From positions 79,103 through 143,102 of the forward strand of contig JASJFT010000115.1 of the NCBI GenBank assembly GCA_030770425.1: DNA of 64,000 bases, in the 5' to 3' direction. The position numbers were made by a program, and so were the translations under genes. Origin of the DNA: Darksidea phi (Eukaryota > Ascomycota > Dothideomycetes > Pleosporales > Lentitheciaceae). Under the pieces are notes generated by a model, which was not told the origin of the DNA, searched no databases, and saw only the letters and a list, made by a program, of their open reading frames with translations. Shown here one piece after another: positions 43,442-55,672 of this stretch (within the stretch, counting starts at the first letter, position 1; each line of letters opens with the position of its first letter).

Positions 43442-44939
43442 GTTGGCTGAGATGGTGAGCGGTGGGCAGCCACCGGTGGGGGTAGGATGCGAAGACGAAG
43501 TGGAGCGGAGGGCCTAGGTGAGAGACTGTGTGAGAGCAGTTGAACAAGATGTCGTGCACCAAAAAGGTAATAAAGTTCAAAGGAATGACAATTTGCACCA
43601 AAGAGAGAGAAAATAGGTAGAGCAACAAACAACAAGCAAAGTGAAGGCTGTGGGCGGAGGCGGCGGTATAAGTACAGGTGGTGCCCAAACGAAAGGGCAT
43701 CGCACGGAGCAACCGGAAATGGCGTGGTGTTGGGGAGGACGTGCCTGCCCGCTTCATCCCGGGGCCCCGCCTTTGACCTGTATCGTGGCAGCTGATATGT
43801 CAATCGCGGGCGGTGGGGAGGAAAGGAGGCTAGAGCAGCAGAAAAATACAAACGACGCTTCGGCGTGCCACAAGGATTCTGAGTAGGATGGACGGGCCTG
43901 TGGTCTACTAATTGGCTATCCAGAGTGTACAGTAGTTTCGTTGTGGTAACTTCTAGACATCCACACCATAGCAGGGAAACACTTGATCTTCATCCCACCC
44001 CCTCTCCGTCCCCCACCATCCCCAAAGCTTCGTACAGAAGTAGTGTGTGGCCTGGAACCTTGACGGGAGCGTTGGGTGTGAGGGGTAGATGGGAAAGTAC
44101 AGGAAGGTATACATAGGTATACACACGGATAGATGTAAAAGCACCCACGGGTAACAACATCAGCCACCATGCAGTATGCGATCAAGTGAAAAATGCCTCG
44201 CTGAAAATGGGAAACGGATGATGAGAAGAGCAAAAAAGTGGAAAGGTGTCCGATGCAGAGATCCAAAAATGTGACAGCCGCAAGATGTTGACATTCAAAG
44301 TAACACTTGCACAACATAGCTCTTCAGCCGAGGCCCAGTGCCCACACGCGCATCAGGCAGGACACCTCGGCTATGTTCGTAGCCATTGTGTGTTCCTTAA
44401 GTCCACCTATATTGAATCTCCTGCTCCTAGAAACCTCAACCGCTGATGCATGATCCCGCATTTCAATATTCCTCGCAGCCTCTTATTTTCTGCTAAAGTA
44501 GTGCCCCCTCTGCAACGTGCCGGTGTCACCCGTCTGGTCACCCGTTGCACGACCGTGCTCCGTTGGTGTCGAATGATTTTGTCGAGGTTTCCTTTATCCC
44601 AGCTGCGAGTACCCGCGCTTTCGGGGTTGATCGGGGAGACTAGGGCAAGCCCACAGCATGTGCGACGGCGATAATGGCGCGTGCTGTACGCTATATGTCC
44701 AAAACGTTGCGTGCACTGGGGACAAGCAAGCATGTGGGTGCGTCAGTGGTTGATGAGATGCAGAGTCGTACTGGTATACGGAACAAGTGTACATTCTGGA
44801 AAGCGCATCCGCATGCCGGGAACCATTTGCCTTAAACATCGGGTAGCGACATAGGTGGCGTTTGTGCAAGCATTTTGTACCTCTGGATAAAGTCTTCGCT
44901 TGTATCTTGAGGCATGCGACTATACTGGGGAGGAGAATC
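43442..44939. other. Intergenic, no supported gene
   Basis: 1.5 kb between the CAP gene start and the ssn3 stop. Frames on both strands are short, with no recognisable product. Confidence 0.4.
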
Positions 44940-45678
44940 CTATCCTTCCTTGACTCGTTTTGCAGGCCGACCGAGGAGCGAGTCATCCGGGAGCCCGCTA
45001 CGCTTTGTGCCAGGCAAGCTTGACGTGCGTATGTCGTTGTCCTCCTGGCTAACTCTTCGGACCGGGTATTTGACCTTAGAGTCCTCGAAGCAGTTGTCCG
45101 AAGGCTTTCCGTGCACAGTGAAGTACGGATGCTGCAGTGCGTTCTCGGCGGTTAACCGCTTTTGTGGGTCGTATTCGAGAAGCTGCTGGAGCAATGAGAA
45201 TCCCTCCGCTCCTGGAGTGTCTGGTCCGGAGCCATGCGGGTACTGGTTGTTCTTCAAGCATGCCTGGTACCAGTTTTCCAACCCTTGGGGTCGATGAAAC
45301 CGCGCATTACCGGCTGCAAGCGACGACAACTGAGGGTACTCGGGCATCGCGGTCAGGAGTGGCCAGCGGTCCTTGCTTGGCATGCCCATGATCTCAACAA
45401 TTTTCTGCATCTGGTTCCGCTGAAAGGGTACCGTTTTCTTGCTGTCCATCTTCGCCTCTTCTCCTTTAAAAATTGGTCGTAGTGACAGTAGCTCGGCAAA
45501 GATGCACCCCACAGCCCACAGGTCGACCGCGGGCGTGTAGTGACGGCTGCCGAGCAGCAGCTCCGGCGCCCGATACCAAATTGTAACGACGACTTTATCA
45601 CCGGAAAACAAAGATTGGAGTGGCTTGTAGAACAGCCGAGCGAGACCAAGATCGCCGATTTTGACCTTGCCGGAGCTC

Positions 45679-45710
<32 letters not shown>

Positions 45711-46641
45711 ATGCATGACCCAGTTCTGGTGGAGGTAGACGAGGCCCTGCAGGAGCTGATACAGGATCGATTTGATCGTCCGGGCTGGTATGGCCTGTCG
45801 CTGCGGCTGATTGTGGTGGTGGATGATCTGGAGCAGGTCGTGTTCGGCATACTCGAATACGATGAAGATGCACTTTTCCTCTAGGATTATCTCCACCGTG
45901 TGCACGACGTTTGGGTGTGCAAGCTCGGTGCAAAGAGCCATCTCTCGTATGGCGGACTGCGAGATGCCCGAATACTGGAGCTCGCCCTCCTTGTCCGGCT
46001 TGAACCTGTGGGGTCAGCACGTGCGGGGCGGAGACGGAACACGCATGGGCTTACTTCTTGATGGCAAACTCTCCTACACGGCCATTCTTGCCTTCTGCCT
46101 TGTAGACGCGGCCATAGGTTCCGCTGGAGATGAAGCCTACGATCTTGTAGCGCTCGTTGACTCGCTTCTTGGTGCTGTAGCCGGTGAACATGGCCTTTGT
46201 GGAGTCGGCGGGGTCTATCGAGCTGCAGATTCAGTATTATGTATCGGCGACAAAGGAAATAATAGACGATGGTTTGAGAGAGGGCCAAGACAGGAGCGAT
46301 GATATGGAATGCCGACGCCCAGGAGCGACAGATGCAACGTTGAGAGATGGCGGAGAGGTATGTAGAGACGATCAGGCGGAAGCGAAGAAGCCAGTCATGA
46401 TCATCAGACACGCAGGAAGCCGCAAGTGCACAAAAACGAAGCTCGACAGGGCGCTGGGCGACGGGGGCAGCAAAGGAAATAATGCAGATGGTGGAGCCGA
46501 GAGCAAATGACGACAAGGAGAGTGCAGGAGAGACGGACCGTTGAAGGCCGCCACGACACTATTGCGAAGTGCGGCTCGGCCGGACGCAGGTGCTGAGGGT
46601 GGGCCACCCGCAGACGGGGGATTCGTTGAGGCGTGATTCAT
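44940..46641 (-). CDS. ssn3: Mediator kinase Ssn3/CDK8
   Basis: Exons 46641-46539, 46214-46055 and 46005-44940 encode 442 aa. Exons 2 and 3 are secure. Exon 1 (MNHASTNPPSAGG...GRAALRNSVVAAFN) is proposed because exon 2 stays open upstream of its first ATG, because GRAALRxSVVxAFN resembles fungal Ssn3 N-termini, and because the phase fits; this intron would be 324 nt. Kinase features: GTYGRVYK loop, catalytic KK in FAIKKFK, cyclin-C-binding helix SQSAIREM, HRDLKPAN, GDLGLAR (DLG in place of DFG), VVTIWYRAPELLLG, and the long Ssn3 insert FKGEEAKMDSKKTVPFQ. By family knowledge it pairs with cyclin C in the Mediator kinase module and phosphorylates RNA polymerase II and transcription factors. Confidence 0.93.
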
Positions 46642-47248
46642 CGTCTGGCAGCGTCTGGCCTCCTCTGCTGCGCGTTCAGGTGTGCACTGTCTCCACGGTC
46701 CGCAGATGGCGCATGAAGCCTGCAGCTGGGGACGACGGCGCAGGATGGGCGTGCAGATGCCGTCGCTGTGGGCGGGGTGGTCCAAATGCCTGCTTATACG
46801 GTACTGCAGCGCGGACGGGCGGGATCACCGGTGTTTGCTTGCGCTTTTGATGGAGTCGTGAGCCTCGAGGCTGTTTCTTCCAGGCTTCCGTTTGATACGC
46901 CTTGTCCCCCGCAGAGCCTCATCTCTTGTCGCCCGACAGCCAACCATCGCATCGCGGCCTCCCCCCAACTCCCCACACGGCTCCCCTCCAACGCATCCAA
47001 CACCGCCATCGCGCTGCTGCTGGAGCTCGCCGCCTTCTCGCCGCCTTCTCGCCGCCTTCTCGCCGCCTTCTCGCCGCCGGATGACGACGTGGTGAAATCC
47101 ACTCAGTGCCTGTGACCGGCCCCGAACCCCCCAGCAAAGGTGATCAGAGCCCGCTTTCTGCGTCTATTGTCACCATGCGAGCGGCAAGCATCGACGATGG
47201 CTCACACGCGCGCGCAGTACAACCGTCCAAGGTCCAGCCGACCTCACC
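46642..47248. promoter_or_regulatory. Divergent promoter region of ssn3 and the MFS transporter
   Basis: About 600 bp between the two divergent starts. It contains a tandem array of the 11-bp unit CCGCCTTCTCG (about 4.5 copies, 47030-47078), giving a C/T-rich tract on the plus strand. No defined TATA box was seen. Confidence 0.5.
47030..47078. repeat. 11-bp tandem repeat CCGCCTTCTCG
   Basis: Four full and one partial perfect copies lie 170-220 bp upstream of the transporter start codon. Confidence 0.85.
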
Positions 47249-48855
47249 ATGGACCCCCGAATGTGGCTCCGCGACTTGACGCCCTACTTCCTCTACATCC
47301 TCTTCGTCGCGACCCTCGGCCCGCTGCTGTTCGGCTTCCACTTGGTACGCTTACACCTCGCTCCATGTCGTCACGAATACTAATGGTGCCAGGGCGAACT
47401 GAACGCCCCCGAAGATGTCATCCGTTGCAAGAAGAACTCCATCCTCGCTGCCGCCGCCCGCCTCCCGCAATGTATCCGCATGACCCCCATCGAGTGGGGC
47501 GTCGTTGGCTCCATGTACACCCTCGGCGGTTTGTTAGGGGCCCTTTCAGCAGGACCGTCAGCTGGAAAGTACGGTCGGCTCGGAACGATGCGGCTGACGA
47601 CCTTGTTCTTCATCATCGGCCCCATTTTCGAAGCCTTGTCGCCCAACATCGGAGTCATGGCTTTTGGACGACTGCTGTCGGGTGTCGGAGCCGGAGCTTC
47701 CGTGGTTGTGGTTCCCATATACATCTCAGAGATCGCGCCGCCGGCTGAGAAGGGCTTCTTTGGCGCCTTCACGCAGATCATGTGCAATGTGGGCATCCTA
47801 GTGGCGCAGCTTCTGGGCTACTTCCTGAGCCACGATCAGTACTGGAGGATCATCTTGGCTGCCGGTGGTGTCATTGGCGTGCTCCAGAGCCTAGGTCTTC
47901 TCCTGTCAGTGGAGAGCCCCAAGTATCTGGCGGATCAAGGCAACACGTCTCAAGCAAAGAGGATCCTTCGCAAGCTGCGGGGAGAGAACTTTGATCTCGA
48001 CGAGGAGATCAGCAGCTGGGGAGCTGATGGGGAGGATGATGTCAATGGTAAAGCTTTCGTCCTACAGGCAGAACCCACACTGACACGAGGTCCAGACGAG
48101 GAGCAAACGCTCTTACGGAACGACGATAACGAGCATTCGGCGCCTGGGAAATCCGCAAAGGAGGACGCTCTCAGCATCGTTCAGGTCTTCCGCCACGTTG
48201 ACTACCAGAAGGCTGCTCTTGCAGTCATCATGATCATGCTTGCCCAGCAACTCAGCGGTATGTGGTACTGCACACCCTGTTCTCAACGAGGTACTGATCA
48301 ATTCTAGGTATCAACAGCATCGTCATGTACGGTGTTTCGCTACTCGCGGACCTGCTTGGGTCTAATTCTGCTCTGCTCAATCTTGCAGTCTCTGCTATCA
48401 ATATCATCGTCACGGCAGGTTGCGCTCCTCTGGTCGACAAACTTGGCCGCAAGACCTGCCTTCTCCAATCACTCGCCGGAATGGGCATCAGCTCATTGCT
48501 CCTGGCGATCGGCATGATCAAATCCATACACATACTTTCCGCAGTCGCCGTGCTACTCTTCGTCTCCAGTTTCGCACTAGGACTCGGCCCGGTCCCGTTC
48601 ATTCTGTCTGCCGAGCTCGTAGGCCCAGAAGCAGTTGGCGCGACGCAGAGTATTGCTCTTGCCGCTAATTGGATTGCTACATTTGTTGTTGCACAATTCT
48701 TCCCGTTGGCAAGCGCAGCTCTTCATGGAAAGGAGTACTTTATCTTCGCTGCGCTTTCTGCTTTCTTCTTCGTCTTCATCACCTGGTATGTACCAGAGAC
48801 CAAGGGCAAGAAGAACGCAGACGAGGTTTGGGGGAGGGAGCGACGAGTGGATTAG
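47249..48855 (+). CDS. MFS sugar transporter (SLC2/HXT-like, vacuolar-type)
   Basis: Exons 47249-47344, 47393-48257 and 48308-48855 encode 502 aa. ATG 47249 begins MDPRMWLRDLTPYF, followed by a first helix ending GPLLFGFHLGELNAPEDV. Signature motifs include GRLGTMRLT, GRLLSGVGAGASVVVVPIYISEIAPP, YWRIILAAGG, VESPKYLADQG, MLAQQLSGINSIVMYGVSLL, PLVDKLGRK, LGPVPFILSAELVGPEAVGA and WYVPETKGKK. Twelve helices are evident. The central loop is about 100 residues with acidic and Ser content. The LGEL/IRC opening and the central loop recall the Vvs1/MFS vacuolar branch more than plasma-membrane HXT proteins. The substrate is probably a hexose. It is divergent with ssn3. Confidence 0.88.
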
Positions 48856-49273
48856 GTTGTACATGCTATCGGATGCAACTGCGTCTCATAAGGGTGGAAC
48901 AGGTTATCGAAGTATTACTCCTTAAGGCTATTATGATAAGCAATTTGTGAGAGAAGTCAATCTTACTAAACAGCAACAGAATTACATAAAACGACCTCAT
49001 AGTGCCTTGACGGAAACCTTGGTTGCTTTGAATTGCTTACAATGGCTGCTGATGTCTGATGTTGCTGATGGTGCTGATGTTTGATGTTGCTGACCTAGTA
49101 TCGGCCGACCGCGTTCCGCAGGCTTTCCGAGCGCCGAAGTCACCCGCCTATGAGAAACGAAAGCCTCGGTGCCGTCGCAACATTTCATCGCTTTTGCACA
49201 GAACAACCTAAACCTTCGAAATTTCGTTTCCACCCCATTTTCCCTTAGATTTCCAGTTTTAGCGTATTTTGCC
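48856..49273. other. Intergenic before rib1
   Basis: 418 bp with a short imperfect (TGATGTTGCTGATG) repeat at about 49045-49090. It is the presumed rib1 promoter. Confidence 0.5.
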
Positions 49274-50558
49274 ATGTCAGATTTGCCAGCGCACGCTTCG
49301 CCAGCGCTCCCGCCGCTCTACTCCCCACGCGTCGAAAGAGAGAGACGGCTAGATGGGTTCGAGCTTGCGCCTTCAGAGCGGGGGCAAGCCAGGGGACTGA
49401 CGAAAAAGGAGACGACGAACAGAGACATACACCCCAATCCGCCTCCCTCATTGCTGTCCCCAGCTTTCACACCACCGGCAACCCCCGGCATCGCAACACC
49501 CTCACATCCACGTCCGCCCCGCTCCACACCCGTCGATACCTCGCTCCCCTCGGATACCCCCGCGCCATGCCTCCTAGAAAAGCTGCCCGAAGTAGAATGC
49601 GAGGTCCGCGCTCGAATACCTACGACGACGGGGCATGAGATGTGGCTCCACGTGTACAGGAACAATGTCGATACCAAGGAACATCTGGCAATTGTGTTTG
49701 GCAACGAGATCAGGAGTAAAAGTCTAGACAAAGTGAGGCCGGGAGAAACTGAATTAGACCGTATGACAAGAGGTGCATACGTAGGCCGCTTGTACCCCGG
49801 CCGGACCCATTCGCGCGTCGATCAGATCAAAAACGCAGCGGGCATACCCACAACACCCAAGACAACACCGCAGAAAGACGTCCCAATCATCGATCATGCA
49901 AACGGTCTGCTTTCGCCGCCTTCCGCCGCCTCCTCTCCCTCGTCGTCGGAAGCCGGCGATGTCCAAACATGCTCCTCGAATACCGATCTACCCCTCGTAC
50001 GCATCCACAGCGAATGCTACACCGGCGAAACCGTCTGGTCCGCACGTTGCGACTGCGGCGAACAACTCGACGAAGCGGCGCGACTAATGTCGCATCCGCA
50101 CCTATCCCCCACCGGCGGCGCAATCATCTACCTCCGGCAAGAAGGCCGCGGCATCGGCCTCGGCGAGAAGCTCAAAGCATACAACCTGCAGGACTTGGGC
50201 AACGATACATACGAAGCTAATCTCATGCTGAGGCATCCGGCGGATGCGCGCAGCTATGGCCTTGCTACGGCGATGCTCATGGATTTGGGCCTCGGTGGTG
50301 AGAGGGGGATTCGCCTTTTGACGAATAATCCGGATAAAGTAAGGGCGGTGGAAGGACCTGGAAGAGAGGTGGTGGTGCGTGAGAGGGTGGCTATGGTGCC
50401 GCTTGCGTGGAAGACGGGCGGTAGGGAGGGCATCAAGAGTGAGGAGGTGGAAAAGTATTTGAGTACAAAGGTAAGTTGCTCTCCGGCTTTCATGATACCG
50501 GACATGTGCTGACGAAGTGTAGATCGAGAAATTTAAACATATGCTCAGCCAGCAATGA
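49274..50558 (+). CDS. rib1: GTP cyclohydrolase II (riboflavin biosynthesis)
   Basis: Exons 49274-50470 and 50523-50558 (52-nt intron, GTAAGT..GTGTAG) encode 410 aa; the open frame upstream of ATG 49274 has no ATG. Residues 1-110 are disordered and Pro/Ser-rich. The catalytic domain has the Zn-binding motif [19 protein letters not shown] (Cys248, Cys259, Cys261), [20 protein letters not shown], the [19 protein letters not shown] segment and [11 protein letters not shown]. The short last exon supplies the tail [11 protein letters not shown]. The enzyme opens the GTP imidazole ring to give 2,5-diamino-6-ribosylamino-pyrimidinone 5'-phosphate, the first committed step of riboflavin synthesis. 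It is cytosolic. Confidence 0.94.
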
Positions 50559-51502
50559 TCCTATATCCCCCTTCTGCCTTCTTTGTAGCATTTCTGGGAG
50601 CATTTAGAGAGAGGATGTCAGTTTTGTGGTGTTGATGGTGAGTATTTAGCTGCATCTTTTGGGGTGAGGACATGCCAGCTCTCGGATGTTGATAGATACC
50701 ATGTTGCTCGTGCGTTTTGTATATACGCCAAGTTAGCTCAGTAGGCCTCGGAGCTGGGGCCGAGAGAAATATAGTGCATTACTGAGCTTTGAGCTACGGG
50801 ATTTACAGGGACTTTAGATCCGATGAGATGGTATGCTGTGGTATAGGTTTGCATTATGGCGGAATAGGTTGAAGCAGGGTGCTGTGCCGTGTATGTCACA
50901 AAACCTCGTCTTCACTCTACACAAGCCAATACACAGTACCGCCCCACCCAATCCAAGTCCGGACACACTCCTTCCAGCACCAAGTCACCAACACCTCCTA
51001 ACCAGTCTTATCCTAATGCATGCCTTTTCGCTACTTCATAATCAGTGGGTATAATTACATTTCATTTTGTCCTGCTTCATCTGGCTGATTTGTACGGGCG
51101 ATACAGTCGAGCCGTGAGCCCTGGGCAGTGGGCAGTGGAGGTGGACTAGAAGTCTAGATGTATGAAGGGGGAGGCGGGAGGAGAGGTGGGGAAAGACGGA
51201 ATTCACAACATGGCAAAGTGGAGGAAATGATAATGATGTGGTTTGGGGGGTAGTAGAAGGTTATGGTATTTGACTTAGTGTGGTGCTGGGATATCGAGGT
51301 AGAGTGAGTAGTAGTATGCATCCATCAGCTCGGTGGTAATCAGACGACGTAGAAAAGTACGACGGAGCGAGCACTGAGAGCAGTTACAAAAAGAAAAGCG
51401 GGCATCACATTCATATTCATTCCGATTTTACTACTAAACACTAGATACGCTACATATAGATCATAACATCATAAAACTGCGCACGGCCCATCTGCCCCAT
51501 GT
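50559..51502. other. Intergenic, nothing recognised
   Basis: Convergent 3' flanks of rib1 and the esterase gene. No repeat or exon was seen. Confidence 0.4.
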
Positions 51503-53185
51503 TCAAATATAAAAAGCCATCGCGTTTCTTAGCAAATACTCATAAGAATCCGACCGAAAATCATCGTTTTGAACACTATTCGCATTCGCGCCAAACGTCT
51601 TCAACTGCTTGCTCTTTCCCCACTGTGGCCATTCGTCCAGATCATTCCCCTCGTTAGGATCGAGATTGTGAATGAAACTGTAGTAATATCCTCGAATGGA
51701 CTTGGCCGCGTTGTTGGGTAGGATGCCGTAGAAGACCTGCAATAAGTCTGAGCCGTGGAAGGTTCCTAGAATGGGGGTCCCGTAGTCGTAGGTCGCGAGG
51801 TAGGACCAAGATGGTACGCTGGGAGTTACGGCTGTGGCTATGTTGAGGAAGACGCGACGAGTGAGTGTGAAGGTGATATCGCCTAGGATGGCGCTGATGC
51901 GTTTGAACTGTGGGTACCAGTTGTTGAGGACGAGGGTGCGGAAAGGCGAGCCGTCTTCGATGGTGGTCTGATAGGTATCTACCAAGCCTTTGATCACGCT
52001 GGTATTTGCCCTGGGGAAGAAGACGGTCGAGAGGTATTTTGCGACATCGTTTGTCGTAGTCAGGTTGGGGGTGAAGATGCCGAAAAGGGTACCCTCATCT
52101 TCTTGGTCGCCGATGATGTAGGGCACTTTGGCGTACTTGCCTGATGCGATGAGAAGCTCGGGCGATGCTGTTAGAGCGGTGCCGTCGGGTCTGGGCACGT
52201 AGCTGAGCGAGACGGTTGAGTAGGAGAGGATACCTGGGACGCTGTTTGCAGCGTCGAGATACTTATTGTAATCGGCGCTGCGCAGACATGCGAGGGTGTC
52301 TGAGGCGGAGGAGCAACCCGCCTTGCTAACGACGAGGTCGTAGACGGCTTGGCCTTTTGGGCCGTCGACAGGTTCGGCAGGGATGATGGAACCCGAGTTC
52401 ATAATGGCTGCTCTAAAGAGAGATTTGCCCTTGTAGGTGTTGTTGCCGTTGTAGAGGGCCATTTGATCTAGGACACTAATTGCTCCTGCACTTTCGCCCC
52501 AGATAGTGACCTTGGTGGGGTCGCCGCCAAAGGCTGCAATGTTGTCTGCTACCCATTGGAGACCAAGTCTTTGATCGAGCAGCCCCAGGTTCGCGGATCC
52601 GTCCTTGAGGATCTCCTTTCCAGGTAGGAAGCCAAAACCACCAACGCGGTAGTTGACCGCCACAAAGATAATGGGCTTCCCTTGGGCTACCGACTCCTTC
52701 ACGAGAGACGTGCCGTCGTACATTTGCGTGGATCCGAGTTCAAAGCCACCGCCGAAGATCCAGAACAGAACCGGAAGCTTGGAAGAGCTTGAAGTACCAG
52801 CCGGTCGTTGCACGTTGATGGTCAGGCAGTCCTCCCCAGCATTGGTAGCGGCCTGGAAGAGCGGAGTGTTGAGGATAGTTCCAAGGACGTTGGCGGGGAA
52901 GTTACTCCCATCGAGGCTAAAGAAGAACTGTGGACATGCTTTTGGGACTGCGGTGCCGTCGACCTTTCCAAGGGAGGATGTGAGAGGTTGTGGTGGTTTC
53001 AGCCGGAGGTTTCCCACGGGCGGTTTCGCGAATGGGATAGCATTGAAGGTTTCGACGTCGCCGGATTTTCCGGCAATTGTAGCGGCCGGGGAAGGCGCAA
53101 CAACGGTCGGTGCAGCTCTCTTTTGGACCTGAGCTGGTGCGGCAATAGCAAAAGGGATGAATGCGAGAGCCGTAGAGATCTTCAT
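51503..53185 (-). CDS. Secreted type-B carboxylesterase/lipase (560 aa)
   Basis: Single exon from ATG 53185 ([20 protein letters not shown]), a clear signal peptide followed by QKR, a likely propeptide cleavage site. The alpha/beta hydrolase fold shows the family landmarks [42 protein letters not shown] (oxyanion hole), and the nucleophile elbow GESAG (Ser232). The Glu of the triad is in EDEGTLF (Glu364) and the His in [11 protein letters not shown] (His477). Length and Cys pattern match extracellular fungal lipases of the Geotrichum/Candida rugosa type. It hydrolyses carboxylic esters; whether it prefers triglycerides, sterol esters or other substrates cannot be read from sequence. Confidence 0.93.
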   Translation of the reverse strand: MKISTALAFIPFAIAAPAQVQKRAAPTVVAPSPAATIAGKSGDVETFNAIPFAKPPVGNLRLKPPQPLTSSLGKVDGTAVPKACPQFFFSLDGSNFPANVLGTILNTPLFQAATNAGEDCLTINVQRPAGTSSSSKLPVLFWIFGGGFELGSTQMYDGTSLVKESVAQGKPIIFVAVNYRVGGFGFLPGKEILKDGSANLGLLDQRLGLQWVADNIAAFGGDPTKVTIWGESAGAISVLDQMALYNGNNTYKGKSLFRAAIMNSGSIIPAEPVDGPKGQAVYDLVVSKAGCSSASDTLACLRSADYNKYLDAANSVPGILSYSTVSLSYVPRPDGTALTASPELLIASGKYAKVPYIIGDQEDEGTLFGIFTPNLTTTNDVAKYLSTVFFPRANTSVIKGLVDTYQTTIEDGSPFRTLVLNNWYPQFKRISAILGDITFTLTRRVFLNIATAVTPSVPSWSYLATYDYGTPILGTFHGSDLLQVFYGILPNNAAKSIRGYYYSFIHNLDPNEGNDLDEWPQWGKSKQLKTFGANANSVQNDDFRSDSYEYLLRNAMAFYI

Positions 53186-55672
53186 GATGAACGAACCCAG
53201 GCTATTGCACGGGATAGTATCAACAGACTTTGGCCTAATGCTGATGATCCGCCTTCCCAACGACGTCCAACTCTGTGGAATGCGGACTCTTTTATATCTC
53301 GAAACTTTCACACGCTTTGCAGTTCAAAGTCCACCTCCGCGCACAGTCGCCTCGGTCCAGAGAAATGAAAAGCGTCCAGCTGATCCGTCGAGAGTCCGCA
53401 CTGAGGCCAGCGCCCGAAGTGCAGGTAACACCCTTGGATCTCCGGCGATGGCTTACTCTTGAATGTTACAAGGCTACTCCGTCTTGGCCATAGATGCGAA
53501 GACTGCGGGGGCCCGGTGCTACACGCTGTAGCACCAACCTATGGGGACAGTTTCAACACCACGATCCCCAGGGGTATACCTGCAAGAGGCATAAATTGCG
53601 GGAACAGGCATGCGATAGCCTCGTTAACGTTGCCGCATTATTCTTGGATCGTGGAGGTCATGAGGGGGATCGGCATGGTCGGTAGGAGTTCCAGCGAATA
53701 CGAACTGTAGCTCAGGTGTAGCAAACGGTACACAATTAGCGCCTTGCATCCTGTACAATGCGCCATGGCTCCAATACTTTTCAATTCATCCGCTGTGGTG
53801 GAAATTGCGCGTTCGTAAAACATGACGATCAGATTATGTGGCTAGCTCAGCATTGGTACCCCCGAAATATCGATTCCCCTGAGCTACGCGCCCAAAGCGA
53901 AAGAAACGACGGGCTCTGAGATCCGGACTACGATCGAGGATATCTCACTTCTTCCCTTGATGGACGGAGATTATACCAGAAAGGTACTTGTGGGGCTAAA
54001 ACGCGGGGTAGTCGGGCACAACTCAGAATACCGCATGCAGTGGCTTACATGCTGGATGGAAATCAAAAGATGTGCCTCGGTTCCTGCATAGCTTCATGTG
54101 AAGGAGCTTCAGAAAAGAAGGAACACCAACATGTTGAACGCTGCGCGCGACAACGCCGGGAAATCTATCAAGCATGAATCGGATGCTGTTCCGGAGACTC
54201 TGAAAAGGTCTGATCAGTCTAGATAGGGACTGTACTGGTGAATGCTCAATTCAGACCGCGCAATCCAGTCCGGACAAACAACGTCAACCGCCGGTGGAAA
54301 AAATGCTCCTTGGAGAAAGGAAAATTCGAGGATAGTATTTCTCAGCAGTAGAGCGCCAGATGGCGTCCAAAGATAGGGCGGCCTCGAAGTGCACCCCGAG
54401 TGGTCAACCTTCCCTTGCCCAATTTGGAACTCTTCCCGGGCCACCTGATCTTTGGTAGATGGATTGGCCCGCGGTCTCTCTCAAATCCGGGGAAAATGTG
54501 GGGGGAAATACCGCGCAAGGAATGCCTGCTGAAGGAGGTCCCAGAGAGCAGCGCGGAAAAAGTATCTAATTCATGCTATAGGTCCTCGTCGATATGAAAG
54601 CGAACGTGCGCAAAACGGTCGGTACGAACGTACGAGGCCGCTCCATGTTTTCGGTGAACGTTCCAATTCGCTGCATTTCGTTTCTATCGAACTGTGGAAG
54701 TTAGTTCCCATCGGTGGATAATATTTCTTGTCGTTTCGGGGTCAATTGCGGGGTGGGGGTATGTGTTTGGCTGATGATTGTTCTGTTAATCGATTGTCCG
54801 GTCGTGAGACCGGGAAATGCAGTCGGGTGAGTTTATTCAGAGGGGGTTAGTACATGTTGTCTTCTACTAGCTGCCGCATTATCTCATAAGTGCGAGTTGT
54901 TAGCACCCTAGATTGATGTGTGTAGTGCCCTTTATGGTTGCAGAGATCTATCGAAGTGTTTGCGATCAGATATAAGTGTAGCAAGACTCGAAGCTGTGTC
55001 GAATGCTCGCTTTAAAGGAAGGCAGGAATTTCGTAAAGGAGCAGGAGAACCTAAGCTTAGGAAGGAAAGATGGTGTGTGGATAGGAAGCCATTGGCCTTG
55101 CACTGTCCTTTCGCCGGGATTGAGAGAATCGATGAGTGAATTATCTGAACTCGTCTCGGCGGAGCCAAAACACAGCATAAAGGTAACGAATTTAGGTCGT
55201 TTTGGAACTTTCAAAATGTTAGCTTTCGAAGGCACGTGACCTCGCTATCCCAGTTCGTGTTTGCTCTGTTTGGGCCATCAAATGACGTCACCACCCCCAC
55301 CTCATCACGCTTGAATCCCGTCAAGCTCAAACAAGCTCAGATAGAGAATGCCCAGGTTCCCAGAAGCAATTGCACGCGATATGACCAGCAGGAGGAATTA
55401 GTGCCAACAGCCACCGGTCGTCCTATTCGCCAGGCAGCAAGGTGAGAGGCACACAGAGGCTGCTCTTGTGCCCGCCATGACGTCGATGTCGCTCTCTGCT
55501 TCGCCGAGGGGCCGTGCGGCGTTCCTTGGTGATGGCAACTCGAGCTAGACGTCATTAAGGCGCGGCGCTGCTTCTTAACTACGACTCGCAAGCTACTTTG
55601 ATATTCTGACCACCATCTACCAACTCTTCTGTTCAATTGGGATAACGAAGCGAAACATACAACTTGTTCACC
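53186..55672. other. Long intergenic region (2.5 kb), no supported gene
   Basis: The esterase promoter is at the left edge and the promoter of the 55673 gene at the right edge. Short frames at 54918-55235 on both strands have no recognisable content. No recurring repeat was seen. Confidence 0.45.
55283..55290. promoter_or_regulatory. Perfect CRE palindrome TGACGTCA
   Basis: It lies 383 bp upstream of ATG 55673. Related GACGTC cores occur at about 55480 and 55548. By family knowledge this is the binding site of ATF/CREB bZIP factors such as AtfA in stress and conidiation genes. Its use here is inferred. Confidence 0.5.
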
